A stretch of DNA of 64,000 nt from Planctomycetaceae bacterium (GTDB lineage: Bacteria; Planctomycetota; Planctomycetia; Pirellulales; Pirellulaceae): assembly GCA_020638975.1 (NCBI GenBank), contig JACKHN010000009.1, positions 265,803-329,802 on the forward strand, in the 5' to 3' direction. The position numbers and the translations under genes are program-made. Shown piece after piece: positions 1-9,300 of this stretch (its first letter is position 1; every line of letters starts with the position of its first letter). Below the pieces are notes generated by a model, which worked only from the letters and a program-made list of their open reading frames with translations, ran no database searches and was not told the origin of the DNA.

Positions 1-213
1 GTTCGACGCAAGACGCATGTCAGCTGGGATGATGCAGAGATCGAAATCTCGCTGGACGACGTAGCCCAAGTTGGGTGTTACGCCGAGTTGGAGTTGGTAG
101 TTTCGGAATCGAGGGTTACACAAGCGAAAGCTCGAATTGCATCGCTTGCGAGCCGGTTGGGTCTGCTGCTGAGCGAACGTCGCAGTTATCTAGAGTTGCT
201 GCTGAGAGAGTGA
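1..213 (+). CDS. CYTH-domain (class IV adenylate cyclase-like) protein, C-terminal part
   Basis: The first frame is open from base 1 to a TGA at 211-213, giving 70 residues with no start in the window. The residues resemble the end of a CYTH domain (CyaB / thiamine-triphosphatase superfamily). They include an acidic strand ending in EIEISLDDV, then an AELELVV strand, then a closing helix with a SERRSYLELLL tail. CYTH proteins hydrolyse or cyclise triphosphorylated substrates at a beta-barrel tunnel lined with Glu, Lys and Arg. The substrate cannot be told from this fragment. The family assignment rests on pattern memory of the last two strands and helix. Confidence 0.6.
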   Translation, partial: VRRKTHVSWDDAEIEISLDDVAQVGCYAELELVVSESRVTQAKARIASLASRLGLLLSERRSYLELLLRE

Positions 214-353
214 CAAAGCGACACGGGAATGTTCTGCCAACCGTGAGGTAAACTTTTTTGGCCGCTCGCCGGAACTTGGCCATCTCCGTGGTGTTTGATC
301 AATCGTACGAGCCAAATTGCCGCCAATACTGAAAATAGCAGGAGATCAAACGA

Positions 354-1142
354 ATGAGACAGCTTCACCTCGCACTTGCCATCGCCCTCACCATCGGCAT
401 GGCCTCGATATCTTTCGCTCAAGAAGAAGCCCGCCGTCCCCGCCCAGGCCAAGCCGGTGCTGGCGATTTTCGCGAACGCCTTCTCAAACAATTTGATGCC
501 GATGGCGACGGCAAGCTGAATGACGAAGAACAAGCAAAGGCACGAGCCGCAGCCGCGAAGATGCGTGGCAACGCCGAAGGTGCGGGCCGGCCTGATCGCG
601 AACAAGTGATGAAGCAGTTCGATAAAGACGGCGATGGCCAGTTGAGCGAATCGGAGCGAAGTGCCCTTCGTGAATTCCTGGCCAAACGCGGCGGTGATGC
701 CGCCGGACGACGCCCCGGAGCAGACAGCGATCGGATCCCCGCTGAAGTGATCAAGCGGTTCGACAAGGATGGCGATGGCAAGCTGAACGAAGAAGAACGC
801 AAGGCCGCAATGAAGGCTCGCGAAGAGATGATGAAGCGAAGTGGCGACGCATCTGGACGTCCAGGCCAAGGCGCGATGAGCCGCGAGGAGTTGGTTAAGA
901 AGTTTGATAAGAATGGCGACGGCAAACTTGATGAAACCGAACAAGCCGCTGCTCGCGAAGCCGCCGCCAAATTCCGTGGACAACGCGGAGACGCAGCTGC
1001 TCCTGGAAACGCAGAACCGCGTGAATCACGTGTCGACAAAAAAGAACTTCTCGAAAAGTTCGACGCGGATGGCGATGGCAAGCTGAACGACGACGAACGG
1101 GCCAAAGCCCGCGAAGCATTTAAGAACCGCGAGAAGTCCTAA
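354..1142 (+). CDS. Secreted five-EF-hand calcium-binding protein
   Basis: The 262-residue product starts with a signal peptide (about 1-22, ending SFAQ). It carries five canonical EF-hand loops of the form FDxDGDGKLxxxE at about residues 48-59, 90-101, 137-148, 185-196 and 237-248. They are separated by charged Ala/Arg/Lys-rich helices and Gly/Arg-rich linkers. The Asp ligands at positions 1, 3 and 5 and the terminal Glu are present in every loop, so Ca2+ binding is well supported. The odd number of hands leaves one unpaired unless it dimerises. AGGAG at 340-344 supports the ATG at 354, and a strong hairpin follows the stop. Its role outside the cytoplasm is unknown; the family is common in planctomycetes. 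Confidence 0.85.
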   Translation: MRQLHLALAIALTIGMASISFAQEEARRPRPGQAGAGDFRERLLKQFDADGDGKLNDEEQAKARAAAAKMRGNAEGAGRPDREQVMKQFDKDGDGQLSESERSALREFLAKRGGDAAGRRPGADSDRIPAEVIKRFDKDGDGKLNEEERKAAMKAREEMMKRSGDASGRPGQGAMSREELVKKFDKNGDGKLDETEQAAAREAAAKFRGQRGDAAAPGNAEPRESRVDKKELLEKFDADGDGKLNDDERAKAREAFKNREKS

Positions 1143-1165
1143 GCAAACTTACCCGCCGACTCGAA

Positions 1166-1204
1166 AACAACGCGAGCCAGACGATTGGCTCGCGTTGTTT
1201 GTTT
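1166..1204 (+). terminator. Hairpin terminator of the EF-hand gene
   Basis: A perfect 14-bp stem (1166-1179 with 1186-1199, arm AACAACGCGAGCCA) around a 6-nt loop lies 24 nt after the stop codon. It is followed by a T-rich tail. It reads as a Rho-independent terminator. Confidence 0.8.
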
Positions 1205-1336
1205 CTTGGGAGGACTCTGATCAGATACGACCCATCAAGTGATTGTCATCCCAGCCGCGATTATCTTGAGCAGCGTCATTAGAGACCGAAGCGTTGGTTC
1301 GGTGCGTAAGACCGGCCTTGGCAATCGGATGCGTCA

Positions 1337-1748
1337 TTCGCACGATGCCCGTCGCGATAGTACGCGAATGACTGAATGAATCGCGCAAGCGGGTAGTCCA
1401 AGTTGCTCGCAACTTGGGTGAAAAGGGGAGGCTGGCGATTCGTGGCTAACCTCGCGCGACAGCTTCCACGAGAGTCGACCTTGCCAGAGATGCCTCCTCC
1501 AGGCCCCAAGGTTGCAGAAGCAACCTGGGGCACCCCACGCAGTTCGCACGATGCCCGTCGCGATAGTACGCGAATGACTGAATGAATCGCGCAAATGGGT
1601 AGCCCAAGTTGCTCGCAACTTGGGTGAAACGGGAGGCTGGCGATTCGTGGCTAACCTCGCGCGACAGCTTCCGCGAGTCGATCTCGACGGAGATGCCTCT
1701 TTCAGGCCCAAGTTTGCGGAAGCAAACTGGGTCACCCCGCGCACCCCG
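1337..1748. repeat. Tandem ~206-bp repeat, two copies, hairpin-bounded unit
   Basis: The sequence starting TTCGCACGATGCCCGTCGCG at 1337 recurs at 1543, a period of 206 bp. Inside each period is a unit of about 150 bp (1389-1540 and 1595-1740). It begins with a near-palindrome built on CCCAAGTTGC / GCAACTTGGG and ends with a hairpin of the GGTTGC...GCAACC type. The same unit occurs as two more tandem copies at 46520-46820. The open frames across it are short and differ between copies, so it is not treated as coding. It fills most of the 640-bp gap between the EF-hand gene and the next gene. Confidence 0.85.
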
Positions 1749-1847
1749 CGCGGAGCCCACCGAATCTTCCATTGAATCAGAATTTGGTATGCTGCCGCCT
1801 GGCGAGACGTTTACGTGTTACTTTCTGCTCTATAAAGGAGTTGTCAA

Positions 1848-2285
1848 ATGTTGCGTAACAAATCACGCGTAGTCTTGTTGGGCGTTCTCATCTTCCTCGG
1901 AGGAACATGGGCTTTCGGACAACTTAGGCCCCAACCAAATCCCCGCAATCAAGAAAACAACGAATATCGGGTCACCGTCGACTCCACAGGATACGGAATC
2001 CCGCACACCGTAGGTTTTTTCGGGCGACAAGATTCCGCACAACTCCGCATTCGTTTTGACGGTGGGCGAACGGGAACAGGACCAGATATAACTACAGTAA
2101 CTCTCTTTGGCGGCGAGCGAATGGTCTGTGTCTGGGACACGAGTGGCAACATACTCTTCTATTCCACTGCGATCATTGACCGTCGCGGAACTCTGTTTAT
2201 TCCCGGTGGCGCGGGCCGAGGGGCCGCTGTAGGGGCGGACGGCGGAGCGGCCGCGGCGATGGGTGATCAACTGCGCGTCCAGTGA
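1848..2285 (+). CDS. Secreted protein of unknown function
   Basis: A 145-residue product preceded by a good ribosome site (AAGGAG, 1835-1840). An N-terminal signal peptide (hydrophobic core LLGVLIFLGGTWAFG, cleavage near residue 24) is followed by a polar segment and a beta-rich middle. It ends in a Gly/Ala-rich tail (about residues 118-140). No family was recognised. It stands alone, with the repeat block upstream and about 500 bp without a gene downstream. Confidence 0.65.
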   Translation: MLRNKSRVVLLGVLIFLGGTWAFGQLRPQPNPRNQENNEYRVTVDSTGYGIPHTVGFFGRQDSAQLRIRFDGGRTGTGPDITTVTLFGGERMVCVWDTSGNILFYSTAIIDRRGTLFIPGGAGRGAAVGADGGAAAAMGDQLRVQ

Positions 2286-2801
2286 CAGGAGGGTTGATCG
2301 CTACCAGAACCAACGACCGGCTGCGAAAGTTAATTTCGAGGCGATTCACAAGGCGATAACTTGCAAGAGGTTACGGCTGTGTGCAGCGATCGACTTTCTT
2401 GCCCGCCAGAGAGAAGCGACGTGCATTTGCCGTGCGACGAAACTTCCCAAGCCTGAGGAGAGGTCGGAAGACTTAGGAACGAGCCTTCCCGCGCAATCGC
2501 CGTCGAATCCCAACTCGCGAATCCCAACTCGCCCGGACTAAAGCAAATCATTGAAGTAGACCGCTCGATCATTCGCTCTTGAGTTGGTGGGGCTAGAAGC
2601 CGTGCCCATGAGTAAGCGGATGCTACGTTCGGAGACGTCCCGTGCCCCAACGTACATCGGCGAGTATACTGGGAACAACACAACCGCATTGATCGCATGA
2701 TGAGAACCGCCAAAGTGCACGCGGCTGAGGTCTTGCGAACCCAGCGACGCTGATCAACAGCATTGTAACTACTTGAGTGACGACGCTCTAAGGAATTTGA
2801 A
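2286..2801. other. 516-bp intergenic stretch, no gene seen
   Basis: Short overlapping frames on both strands lack ribosome sites and recognisable protein features. No tRNA-like fold, strong terminator or long repeat was recognised. The last 40 bases serve as leader for the SUMF1-domain gene (AAGGA at 2789-2793). Confidence 0.4.
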
Positions 2802-3983
2802 ATGACCATGAACCGTAACCTGTCGCTGATCGCGATCACTTTGCTCTTGCTCGCCACGACCGGCCACGCCGAAGAGACGTTCGGCCTCGTCAAAGAGAAG
2901 CCCGCCGAGGGTCGTTACGTCGAGACAGATCGCGGATTCATGGTGCCCTACACTCGCAAGATCCCTGGGACGAACATCGAGTTCTCGATGGAGCCAATCC
3001 CAGGCGGCAAGTTTTTGATGGGAAGCCCCGCTTCGGAAGTTGGCCGCAAGGACGACGAAGGGCCGCAGGTCGAAGTGACGATCGAACCGTTCTGGATGGG
3101 GCGATATGAAGTGACATGGGTTGAGTACAAGTATTTCATGAGCCTGTACTCCGTCTTCAAGGAATTTGAGTCGCAGAAGCTTCGACCGGTGAATGATGAG
3201 ACAAAGGTCGATGCGATCACAGCGCCTACGGAGCTTTACGATCCCAGCTTCACGTTCGAACTAGGTGAAGACCCACAGCAGCCCGCCGTCACAATGACAC
3301 AGTATGCGGCGAAGCAGTACACAAAGTGGCTCGGTGCGATCACGGGCAATCAATATCGTTTGCCTGGCGAAGCCGAGTGGGAATACGCTTGCCGCGCCGG
3401 AGCGAAGACCGCTTTTCATTTCGGCGACGACGCGAGCAAACTCGACGAATACGGTTGGTTCTACGACAACGCCGACGAAGCACCTCAAAAAGTCGGGCAG
3501 AAGAAGCCGAATCCTTGGGGGCTGTATGACATGCACGGCAACGTGTGGGAATGGTGCTTGGACGAATACCTTGAAGAAGGCTACGTGCGTTTCAAAGGCA
3601 AAGCACAAACGAACACTTCTGCGATTGCCTGGCCAACGCAAGCGTTTCCTCGAACCCTGCGTGGTGGATCGTGGGATGACGACGCAACCGGATGCCGTGC
3701 CGCATCACGACTGGCATCGCACGATACAGATTGGAAAGCGCAAGATCCCAACCTGCCTCTCAGTCCCTGGTGGTTTACGGACGATCCGGCGCGGGCTGTC
3801 GGCTTTCGTGTCCTTCGTCCGCTCAATGAACTACCGAAGGCCGAGATGGCGAAGTATTGGGATCCAGACGATGAAGACATTAAGTTTGACGTGCAGATTC
3901 GACTGGAAGAAGGCCGTGGCATCTTAGGCATTGTGGATGAAACGCTGCCAGCCGCGATCCAATCTCTCGAGGCCTCGAAGTAG
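2802..3983 (+). CDS. Secreted SUMF1 (formylglycine-generating enzyme-like) domain protein
   Basis: 393 residues with a signal peptide (about 1-23, ending GHAEE). The SUMF1/FGE-sulfatase fold runs from about residue 60 to 345. Hallmarks are the opening PIPGGKFLMGSP, the strand FWMGRYEVTWVEYK, then RLPGEAEWEYACRAG, WGLYDMHGNVWEWC, RTLRGGSWDDD and the closing GFRVLRPL. True FGEs oxidise a sulfatase Cys to formylglycine using a copper-binding Cys pair. Most bacterial relatives lack that and serve other roles, so sulfatase activation is not claimed. No sulfatase gene lies nearby. A C-terminal extension of about 45 residues is specific to this protein. AAGGA 7 nt upstream supports the first ATG. 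Confidence 0.85.
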   Translation: MTMNRNLSLIAITLLLLATTGHAEETFGLVKEKPAEGRYVETDRGFMVPYTRKIPGTNIEFSMEPIPGGKFLMGSPASEVGRKDDEGPQVEVTIEPFWMGRYEVTWVEYKYFMSLYSVFKEFESQKLRPVNDETKVDAITAPTELYDPSFTFELGEDPQQPAVTMTQYAAKQYTKWLGAITGNQYRLPGEAEWEYACRAGAKTAFHFGDDASKLDEYGWFYDNADEAPQKVGQKKPNPWGLYDMHGNVWEWCLDEYLEEGYVRFKGKAQTNTSAIAWPTQAFPRTLRGGSWDDDATGCRAASRLASHDTDWKAQDPNLPLSPWWFTDDPARAVGFRVLRPLNELPKAEMAKYWDPDDEDIKFDVQIRLEEGRGILGIVDETLPAAIQSLEASK

Positions 3984-4326
3984 CGTTTCTCCGAATCATC
4001 GAAGGCAACGAAACACCTGCCCTGCTTGTCGTTCTGGGGTCGTGGAGTCTTCGATTCCGAATCCCAGCCCGCTAATCCGGGTGTTGCGAAGAATCCGCGT
4101 ATTCCCGCTAACAGCTCGCGCCGGAAGTGCCGCGTCTTCCGGTTCTCCAAAAGACGCAGGCACTGACGGCGGTAACTTTTTCGATTTTTCCGTACAAAAC
4201 GCGTGACATGGGTGAAAACGGGATTAGACTTAAACAAATGGTATAACCGGCGTGGGCGACAAGATCTCGCACGCTAAACCGGGGAATTCTCACTCACTGT
4301 CACATTTAGTAGGGACAAACAGAACC
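3984..4326. other. 343-bp intergenic stretch, no gene seen
   Basis: No coding frame with a ribosome site was seen. An A/T-rich patch with TATAAC at 4242-4247 could be a -10 for the following SapC gene, but no convincing -35 was found at the right distance. Confidence 0.35.
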
Positions 4327-5055
4327 ATGGCACAACTTCTATTCTACGAAAACGTTGCACCCGTCTCCCCTCAGCGTCACGGCGAACTGAGCATCGACCG
4401 GGCCGACTTTGGCTTTGCTGCCAATGTGAACTCGGTTCCGCTGATGGCAGTCGAGATGACCGCCGCTGCAAGTGAATACACGATCGTGTTCGCAGGCAAC
4501 GAAGAGGCAGTCGCTCCTGTCGTGATCCTCGGCCTCGAAGGCACGAAGAACCAGTACGTCGACAAAGATGGCAAGTGGACCGCCGATTACATCCCTGCTT
4601 TCGTTCGTCGCTACCCGTTCGTGTTCGCTCAACAAGAGAACACCTACACCTTGTGTGTTGACGAAAACTGGGGAGGCTGCAACAAGGACGGCAAGGGCGA
4701 TCGCTTGTTCGACGAAAAGGGCGAGCGAACCGAGTACCTCAGCCGCATGCTGAAGTTCCTCGAAGAGTCGCAAGCACACTTCGTTCGTACGCAGACCTAC
4801 TGCAAGCACCTGAAAGATCTCGGCCTGCTGGAGCCCATGAAAGCTGACTTCACGCTGCCCGGCGGCGAGAAGAAATCGCTTGGTGGTTTCATGGCTGTGA
4901 ATCGTGAGAAGCTTCGCAATCTTCCAGGTGACAAGTTGGCTGAACTCGCCAAGACCGACGAGTTGGAGTTGACCTACATTCACCTGCTCTCGATGAACAA
5001 CTTCCGCCGCGTCTTAGAGCGAACTGCCAAAGCAGCCGCTCCTGCCGCTGAGTAA
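4327..5055 (+). CDS. SapC family protein
   Basis: The product is 242 residues from ATG 4327. This start is chosen because SapC proteins begin with a short strand like MAQLLFYENVAPVS followed by RHGELSI, and the upstream in-frame extension looks non-coding. Further family marks are the NSVPLMAVEM segment, FVRRYPFVFA, the CVDENWGGCN region and the central helices. SapC was named from a Campylobacter S-layer-associated locus, and its biochemical role is not established. The gene stands alone and ends in a strong intrinsic terminator shared with a convergent gene. Confidence 0.85.
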   Translation: MAQLLFYENVAPVSPQRHGELSIDRADFGFAANVNSVPLMAVEMTAAASEYTIVFAGNEEAVAPVVILGLEGTKNQYVDKDGKWTADYIPAFVRRYPFVFAQQENTYTLCVDENWGGCNKDGKGDRLFDEKGERTEYLSRMLKFLEESQAHFVRTQTYCKHLKDLGLLEPMKADFTLPGGEKKSLGGFMAVNREKLRNLPGDKLAELAKTDELELTYIHLLSMNNFRRVLERTAKAAAPAAE

Positions 5056-5088
5056 GCAATCGAACATCGAATTACAGAATGCATTACT

Positions 5089-5127
5089 CCCTCCAGTTGA
5101 GACATCTCAGCTGGAGGGATTTTTTTT
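5089..5127 (+). terminator. Intrinsic terminator of the SapC-family gene
   Basis: A 13-bp stem (5089-5101 with 5106-5118, one G-T pair) and a 4-nt loop are followed by A and eight T residues. The 3' end of the convergent minus-strand gene lies inside this hairpin: its last codons are read from the A-tract and the stem. Confidence 0.9.
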
Positions 5128-5976
5128 GCGCGGCACAATTTGCATCGCTGAACCGCGATAAAGCAGCGTGAGTTCTTCAACGGTCCAACTTTCGCGACCG
5201 ATTGCGGGATTCGGATCGACAATCTCAACACGACCCGCGACACGAGGCCCCAGCAGCAATACCGTGTGCCGAAGTCCCGGAGTCCAGCCGAACTCACGTT
5301 CATACGCACCATCAACTTCGGCTCCTGCGGCAAGGCCAACACTCAAGATCAGCGGACTGGAAGCAGACGCGATCAAGCGTTCAGCATCACCCCGAACAAC
5401 GCGCACGTCCCACTCAGTGCCCTGCGTCTTTAGCTTGAGGCCACGATACAGGCCCTGCCACGTTGTCCCCTGCCGTGTCAGGCAAAGGTCAGCCATCTCC
5501 TGCTCGGTGGCTGCGATATCGCACACTCGCAGCAAGCTCGCTGCGCTTGCCGCCGTGCAAGTGTAGTCGGTAGTTTGGACGCAATACTCGCCACCCATCC
5601 AGATGTCTCCGCAAGATGGCGATTCACCAAGAAGCGGATAGACAACGGCAAACCACGCCGCCAAATTGAGCGAGACGCCAGAGAGGCCTCTTCGAAAGCT
5701 GCCGCCCGGAATTCGCTGCCACGCCAATGCGACCAGAAAGGCCGCAAAGATCGGGAACCAGTTCGCAACAACAATCAGATTGGAGAAGGGAATCGCTTCC
5801 GCCAACGAGACTCTCTGCCAGACGAAGTTCCCATAGATCCCCGCAGTCACGACAACGACCACTGCAAAGCAGTCGCACCAAGCCCCGGAAATACGTCTGC
5901 CGATCTGCCAGCCCAACGCCGTCGCGAACATCGTCGCGATGGCAAGCAGCAACAGCCCCAGGAGCAGATCGATCAT
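5107..5976 (-). CDS. Membrane-anchored C39-like cysteine peptidase
   Basis: 289 residues. Three or four hydrophobic segments cover residues 1-115 (e.g. LLLGLLLLAIATMFATAL and the segment near 60-85). They are followed by a papain-like domain resembling the peptidase C39 / bacteriocin-processing family. The likely catalytic Cys is C140 in TDYTCTAAS, the His is H237 in GLRHTVLLLG, and the Asp is D254 in IVDPNP. The GTTWQGLYRGL segment is also typical. C39 peptidases cut after double-glycine leaders, usually fused to an ABC exporter. Here no exporter or leader peptide gene is adjacent, so the substrate is unknown. The stop lies inside the terminator of the convergent SapC-family gene. Confidence 0.7.
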   Translation of the reverse strand: MIDLLLGLLLLAIATMFATALGWQIGRRISGAWCDCFAVVVVVTAGIYGNFVWQRVSLAEAIPFSNLIVVANWFPIFAAFLVALAWQRIPGGSFRRGLSGVSLNLAAWFAVVYPLLGESPSCGDIWMGGEYCVQTTDYTCTAASAASLLRVCDIAATEQEMADLCLTRQGTTWQGLYRGLKLKTQGTEWDVRVVRGDAERLIASASSPLILSVGLAAGAEVDGAYEREFGWTPGLRHTVLLLGPRVAGRVEIVDPNPAIGRESWTVEELTLLYRGSAMQIVPRKKNPSS

Positions 5977-6167
5977 CGGTCAATGCTTTCCAAATCTTCC
6001 GCGCCGTAATTATTAAGTTATCGTGATCCGAACATGAAGTTTCCACTATCTTATTGTCGCAGCGAATGCTATGTCCAGTTCAACAAAAGAGTTATGAAGA
6101 TTGCGTTAAGAACACTTTGCTCGCGAAGCCAGAGGCATGGCCCTGGGGTTCAAATGACCAGCTGGTC

Positions 6168-6289
6168 CCATGCACGGTAGTGGTACAGTTTGCCGCAAGT
6201 CGGGCACTCCTGCCCGACAAAAGACGGCCAAGACCAAGCGTGGCCGTCCTACTTTCAGAAATCGCAAACTGTACCACTACCCCATGCAC
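6168..6289. mobile_element. MITE-like element with 18-bp terminal inverted repeats and 8-bp target duplication
   Basis: The 106-bp core at 6176-6281 begins and ends with perfect 18-bp inverted repeats (GGTAGTGGTACAGTTTGC at the left end). It is flanked on both sides by the direct repeat CCATGCAC (6168-6175 and 6282-6289). Two hairpins lie inside: 6199-6206 with 6211-6218, and 6223-6230 with 6241-6248. It has no coding capacity. The structure fits a non-autonomous transposed element that ended up 70 bp before the next gene. Confidence 0.8.
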
Positions 6290-6358
6290 AAATGGATGGC
6301 CTCACACAGCGTGAGCCAATATATTGAAGTGTTCACATTCGCCCGTTCGAGGTAGGTC

Positions 6359-9300
6359 ATGTCTGACGAATTCGATCCCTACTACGCGTGGCTAGGGATT
6401 CCACCGAAGGACCAGCCGCCGAATCACTACCGTTTGCTCGGTGTTGAATTGTTCGAGACAAACCTCGACGTCATCGAAAGCGCCGCTTTTCGGCAGATGG
6501 GGCATGTACGGACCTACCAAAACGGCAAGCATTCGCGGGAATCCCAACGGCTGCTGAATGAGTTGTCGGCAGCAAAGATCAGCCTGCTTGATCCCGACAA
6601 GAAACGCGACTACGACGAGTTGCTACGAGCAACAATCGACTCAATCAATGCGTTTCTGCCGGACGAGCCGAGCGATACGACTGGACACGAGACGAGCAAG
6701 TCTGGCGGTTCGTCGATCCACGTCATCGATTTCGAGCCAAGCACAGGCTCTTCCGACTCGGCTGCACGATCATCGTCCGCCTCTGCGATACGTCGTCGAC
6801 GCCCACAAACGACAGCACGACTTCCGATCGTTCTCGGCGTCATCGGTGCAGTCATGTGTCTCGGGGTAGCAGTGATGTTCGGCAGCAAACTATTCAGACA
6901 AGAACAACAACGTGTCGTCAGTCACCTCTCGACTCCGACCAACGAACCTCCTACACAGGTGCCCGAATTGGGGCAACCAGTCGATCTGTCAACTCAGAAT
7001 CCCCACCCAGCGAACCCGCAGCCAGTCGCTTCCGCACCAAGCGAGGGCGTGCAACAGTCCGCCACCACGCCGTCAAGCAACTCGAACGCAATAACAACCG
7101 CTCCCGCGAAGCCAATACCAGTAACCGCGTTCAACGACGCCATGCGACGTTCCCCGCGCATGCCGCCCGCAATGCTACAGATGCGGCAACGGCTCCCGAT
7201 CGTGCCCTACGTGCGCGATAAAGTCGAAGAAGCAGCAGGAATCGCGGACGACAACTTCGTCATGACACAAACGATGGCATACAACGAATTCCTCAACAAC
7301 GCGAATCAACTGAGGAACCTTGCCTATCGACCGCTACGCATCCGTCCTTACCTTGTCGACAGCGAATCACGGATTGCTTCCGTTTGGACTCGTGACGCAG
7401 TCGATTGGCGAATGGTTTTAGGTGTCGATGCGAACACACTCACGCAAGCTGATCAGGCGTTAAAGGATCAGGGTTACCATCCGATCGACGTCGCCTGTTG
7501 GCAGGCCGACGGCACGAAGTTCGCCGCCGTGTGGGCTCTCGACGAAAGCCAGTCCGGTGAACACGAGTTGATGCTTGGATTGACCAGCGAAAGTTTTCCT
7601 GCCGCTGCTGCGACCGCTCGGGCGCGTGGTTTGATGCCGCTCTCGCACCACGTCAGTGACACCGCCCAAGGTGATCGACTCTACAGCGTCGTCTGGCACA
7701 AGCCCGAGAAGGTGATGCCCTGGCATCATTGGGACGACGATCGCGAAGAACACGAAAGTGCCTTGAAACGTCCCGGCGCTCCACAAGATGTCTGCCTCGA
7801 ATATCTGTCGAATGGCGACTTAATCTATGGAGGCTTGTTAGTTGGTCTGCCCGATCCAAACGCGATCGAGTTGCATGGCTACGACGCCGAGGACCATCGC
7901 ACGCAATGCCGCGACCTTGCTTCCAAGGGTTACCGACCAATCGCCATCGCGGCAGCGTCGCCGCGTGGCGGGCAGCAAACCGTGACGGCGTCGATCTGGC
8001 AGCACGGCGCCGGCGTCGGTTTAAGCCCGGTAATGGCGGGGACTTCAACACCTGACCCGACATCCATGTCGGCGGCTATGACACACGCGCTAAGATTCGA
8101 CGGCAGCGCGCTCGTCACGATTACAAACACTGGCGATTTGGCGACGCGGCAGAATACCTTTACGGCAGAGCTATGGTTTCGTTGTACCGAACCCTCGATC
8201 AAAGAGGGTTACGTACTGATGGGAACGACGGCACACCGCGATCCACCGGTCGGATCGAACATCGGCACGGCATCCGGTTGGCACGTCACAGCAGGAAAGA
8301 TTCAAGGGCCAGCCGATACGCAAGAGACAGCGCTTCGCTATGCGAGTGCCAAGGGCAGCATCCGTGGTTCGGGTTCGCCGATAGCACCGCTAGGCAACGA
8401 CTGGCATCACTTAGCCGTTTGCAACTCGCCTGCGGACGGGAATTTCAAGCTGGATGTCTTCCTTGACGGAACTCGAACGCAGTCGTCCCCGCGCAGCCTG
8501 AGTGACGCGATGTTAAGTGTGACTGATTTCTTTCTGGGCAAATCGGTCTATCTTCCTGATCGCCACGCGTTCATTGGCGACATTAAAGCGTTTCGCATGT
8601 CGTCCGATGTGCGATATCAAGATTCATTCACGCCTCCACAAGCATTCACGTCCGATAACTCGACTGTGGTCTTGCTCAATTTCGACGGGAACTCCACGGA
8701 CTATGTCGCGGACATCTCTGGCAACGAGCATCGAGGAACAATTAGCGGTGCAAAATGGATCGCCATCGATGCCGCCTCGCCAAACGATACGCCGCAAGCA
8801 ACAGCGAATGTCGTCGCGAAGGCGACGCACGCGTTGCGGAGCAGCGGAAGCGATTCGATCATGATTGGGAACAGTCGCGAATTGGCGGCGACAAGTAAGA
8901 CCTTTACCGCGGAACTCTGGTTCAGGTTCGTGGAGCCCGTCCCACAACAGACTTATGTTTTGATGGGGACTAGCGCGTACCGCGGCCAGCACCCGGAAGT
9001 CGCCTCCGTTGAAACAACCGGCTGGTTCATCGTTGCCGGACAGTGGAAAGACGGCAGTTCACACTCAACAGGCCTGCGCTGGTCCGGCCCAGTCGGGCGT
9101 ATCATCGGTCTGGAAGCGACGCTGCCGCCATTGGGTAACGACTGGCACCATCTCGCAGTATGCAACACACCGATGGGCGACGACACCTGGCAGATGCAAG
9201 TCTTCGTCGATGGCCAACGCAAACAGTCGGTGACTCGCAGCCGAGAAGAGGCGGTAGCAAGCCCAAGCGACTTTTTCTTGGGTAGATCCCAGTTCCTGAC

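Noticed and set aside
419..1105. 228-codon open frame on the minus strand across the EF-hand gene
   Set aside because: It mirrors the repeated EF-hand codons of the plus-strand gene, which has a signal peptide, ribosome site and terminator.
1279..1772. Several minus-strand frames of 80-136 codons across the tandem repeat
   Set aside because: They change between copies of the repeat, lack ribosome sites and translate the same DNA in different frames.
4252..4326. Longer N-terminus for the SapC-family protein
   Set aside because: The extra 25 residues do not resemble the family, whose members start with the MAQLLFYE-like strand.
6110..6175. tRNA-like segment (GGGGTTCAAATGACC)
   Set aside because: The other tRNA arms and a CCA-ready acceptor stem cannot be drawn; it adjoins the MITE-like element.
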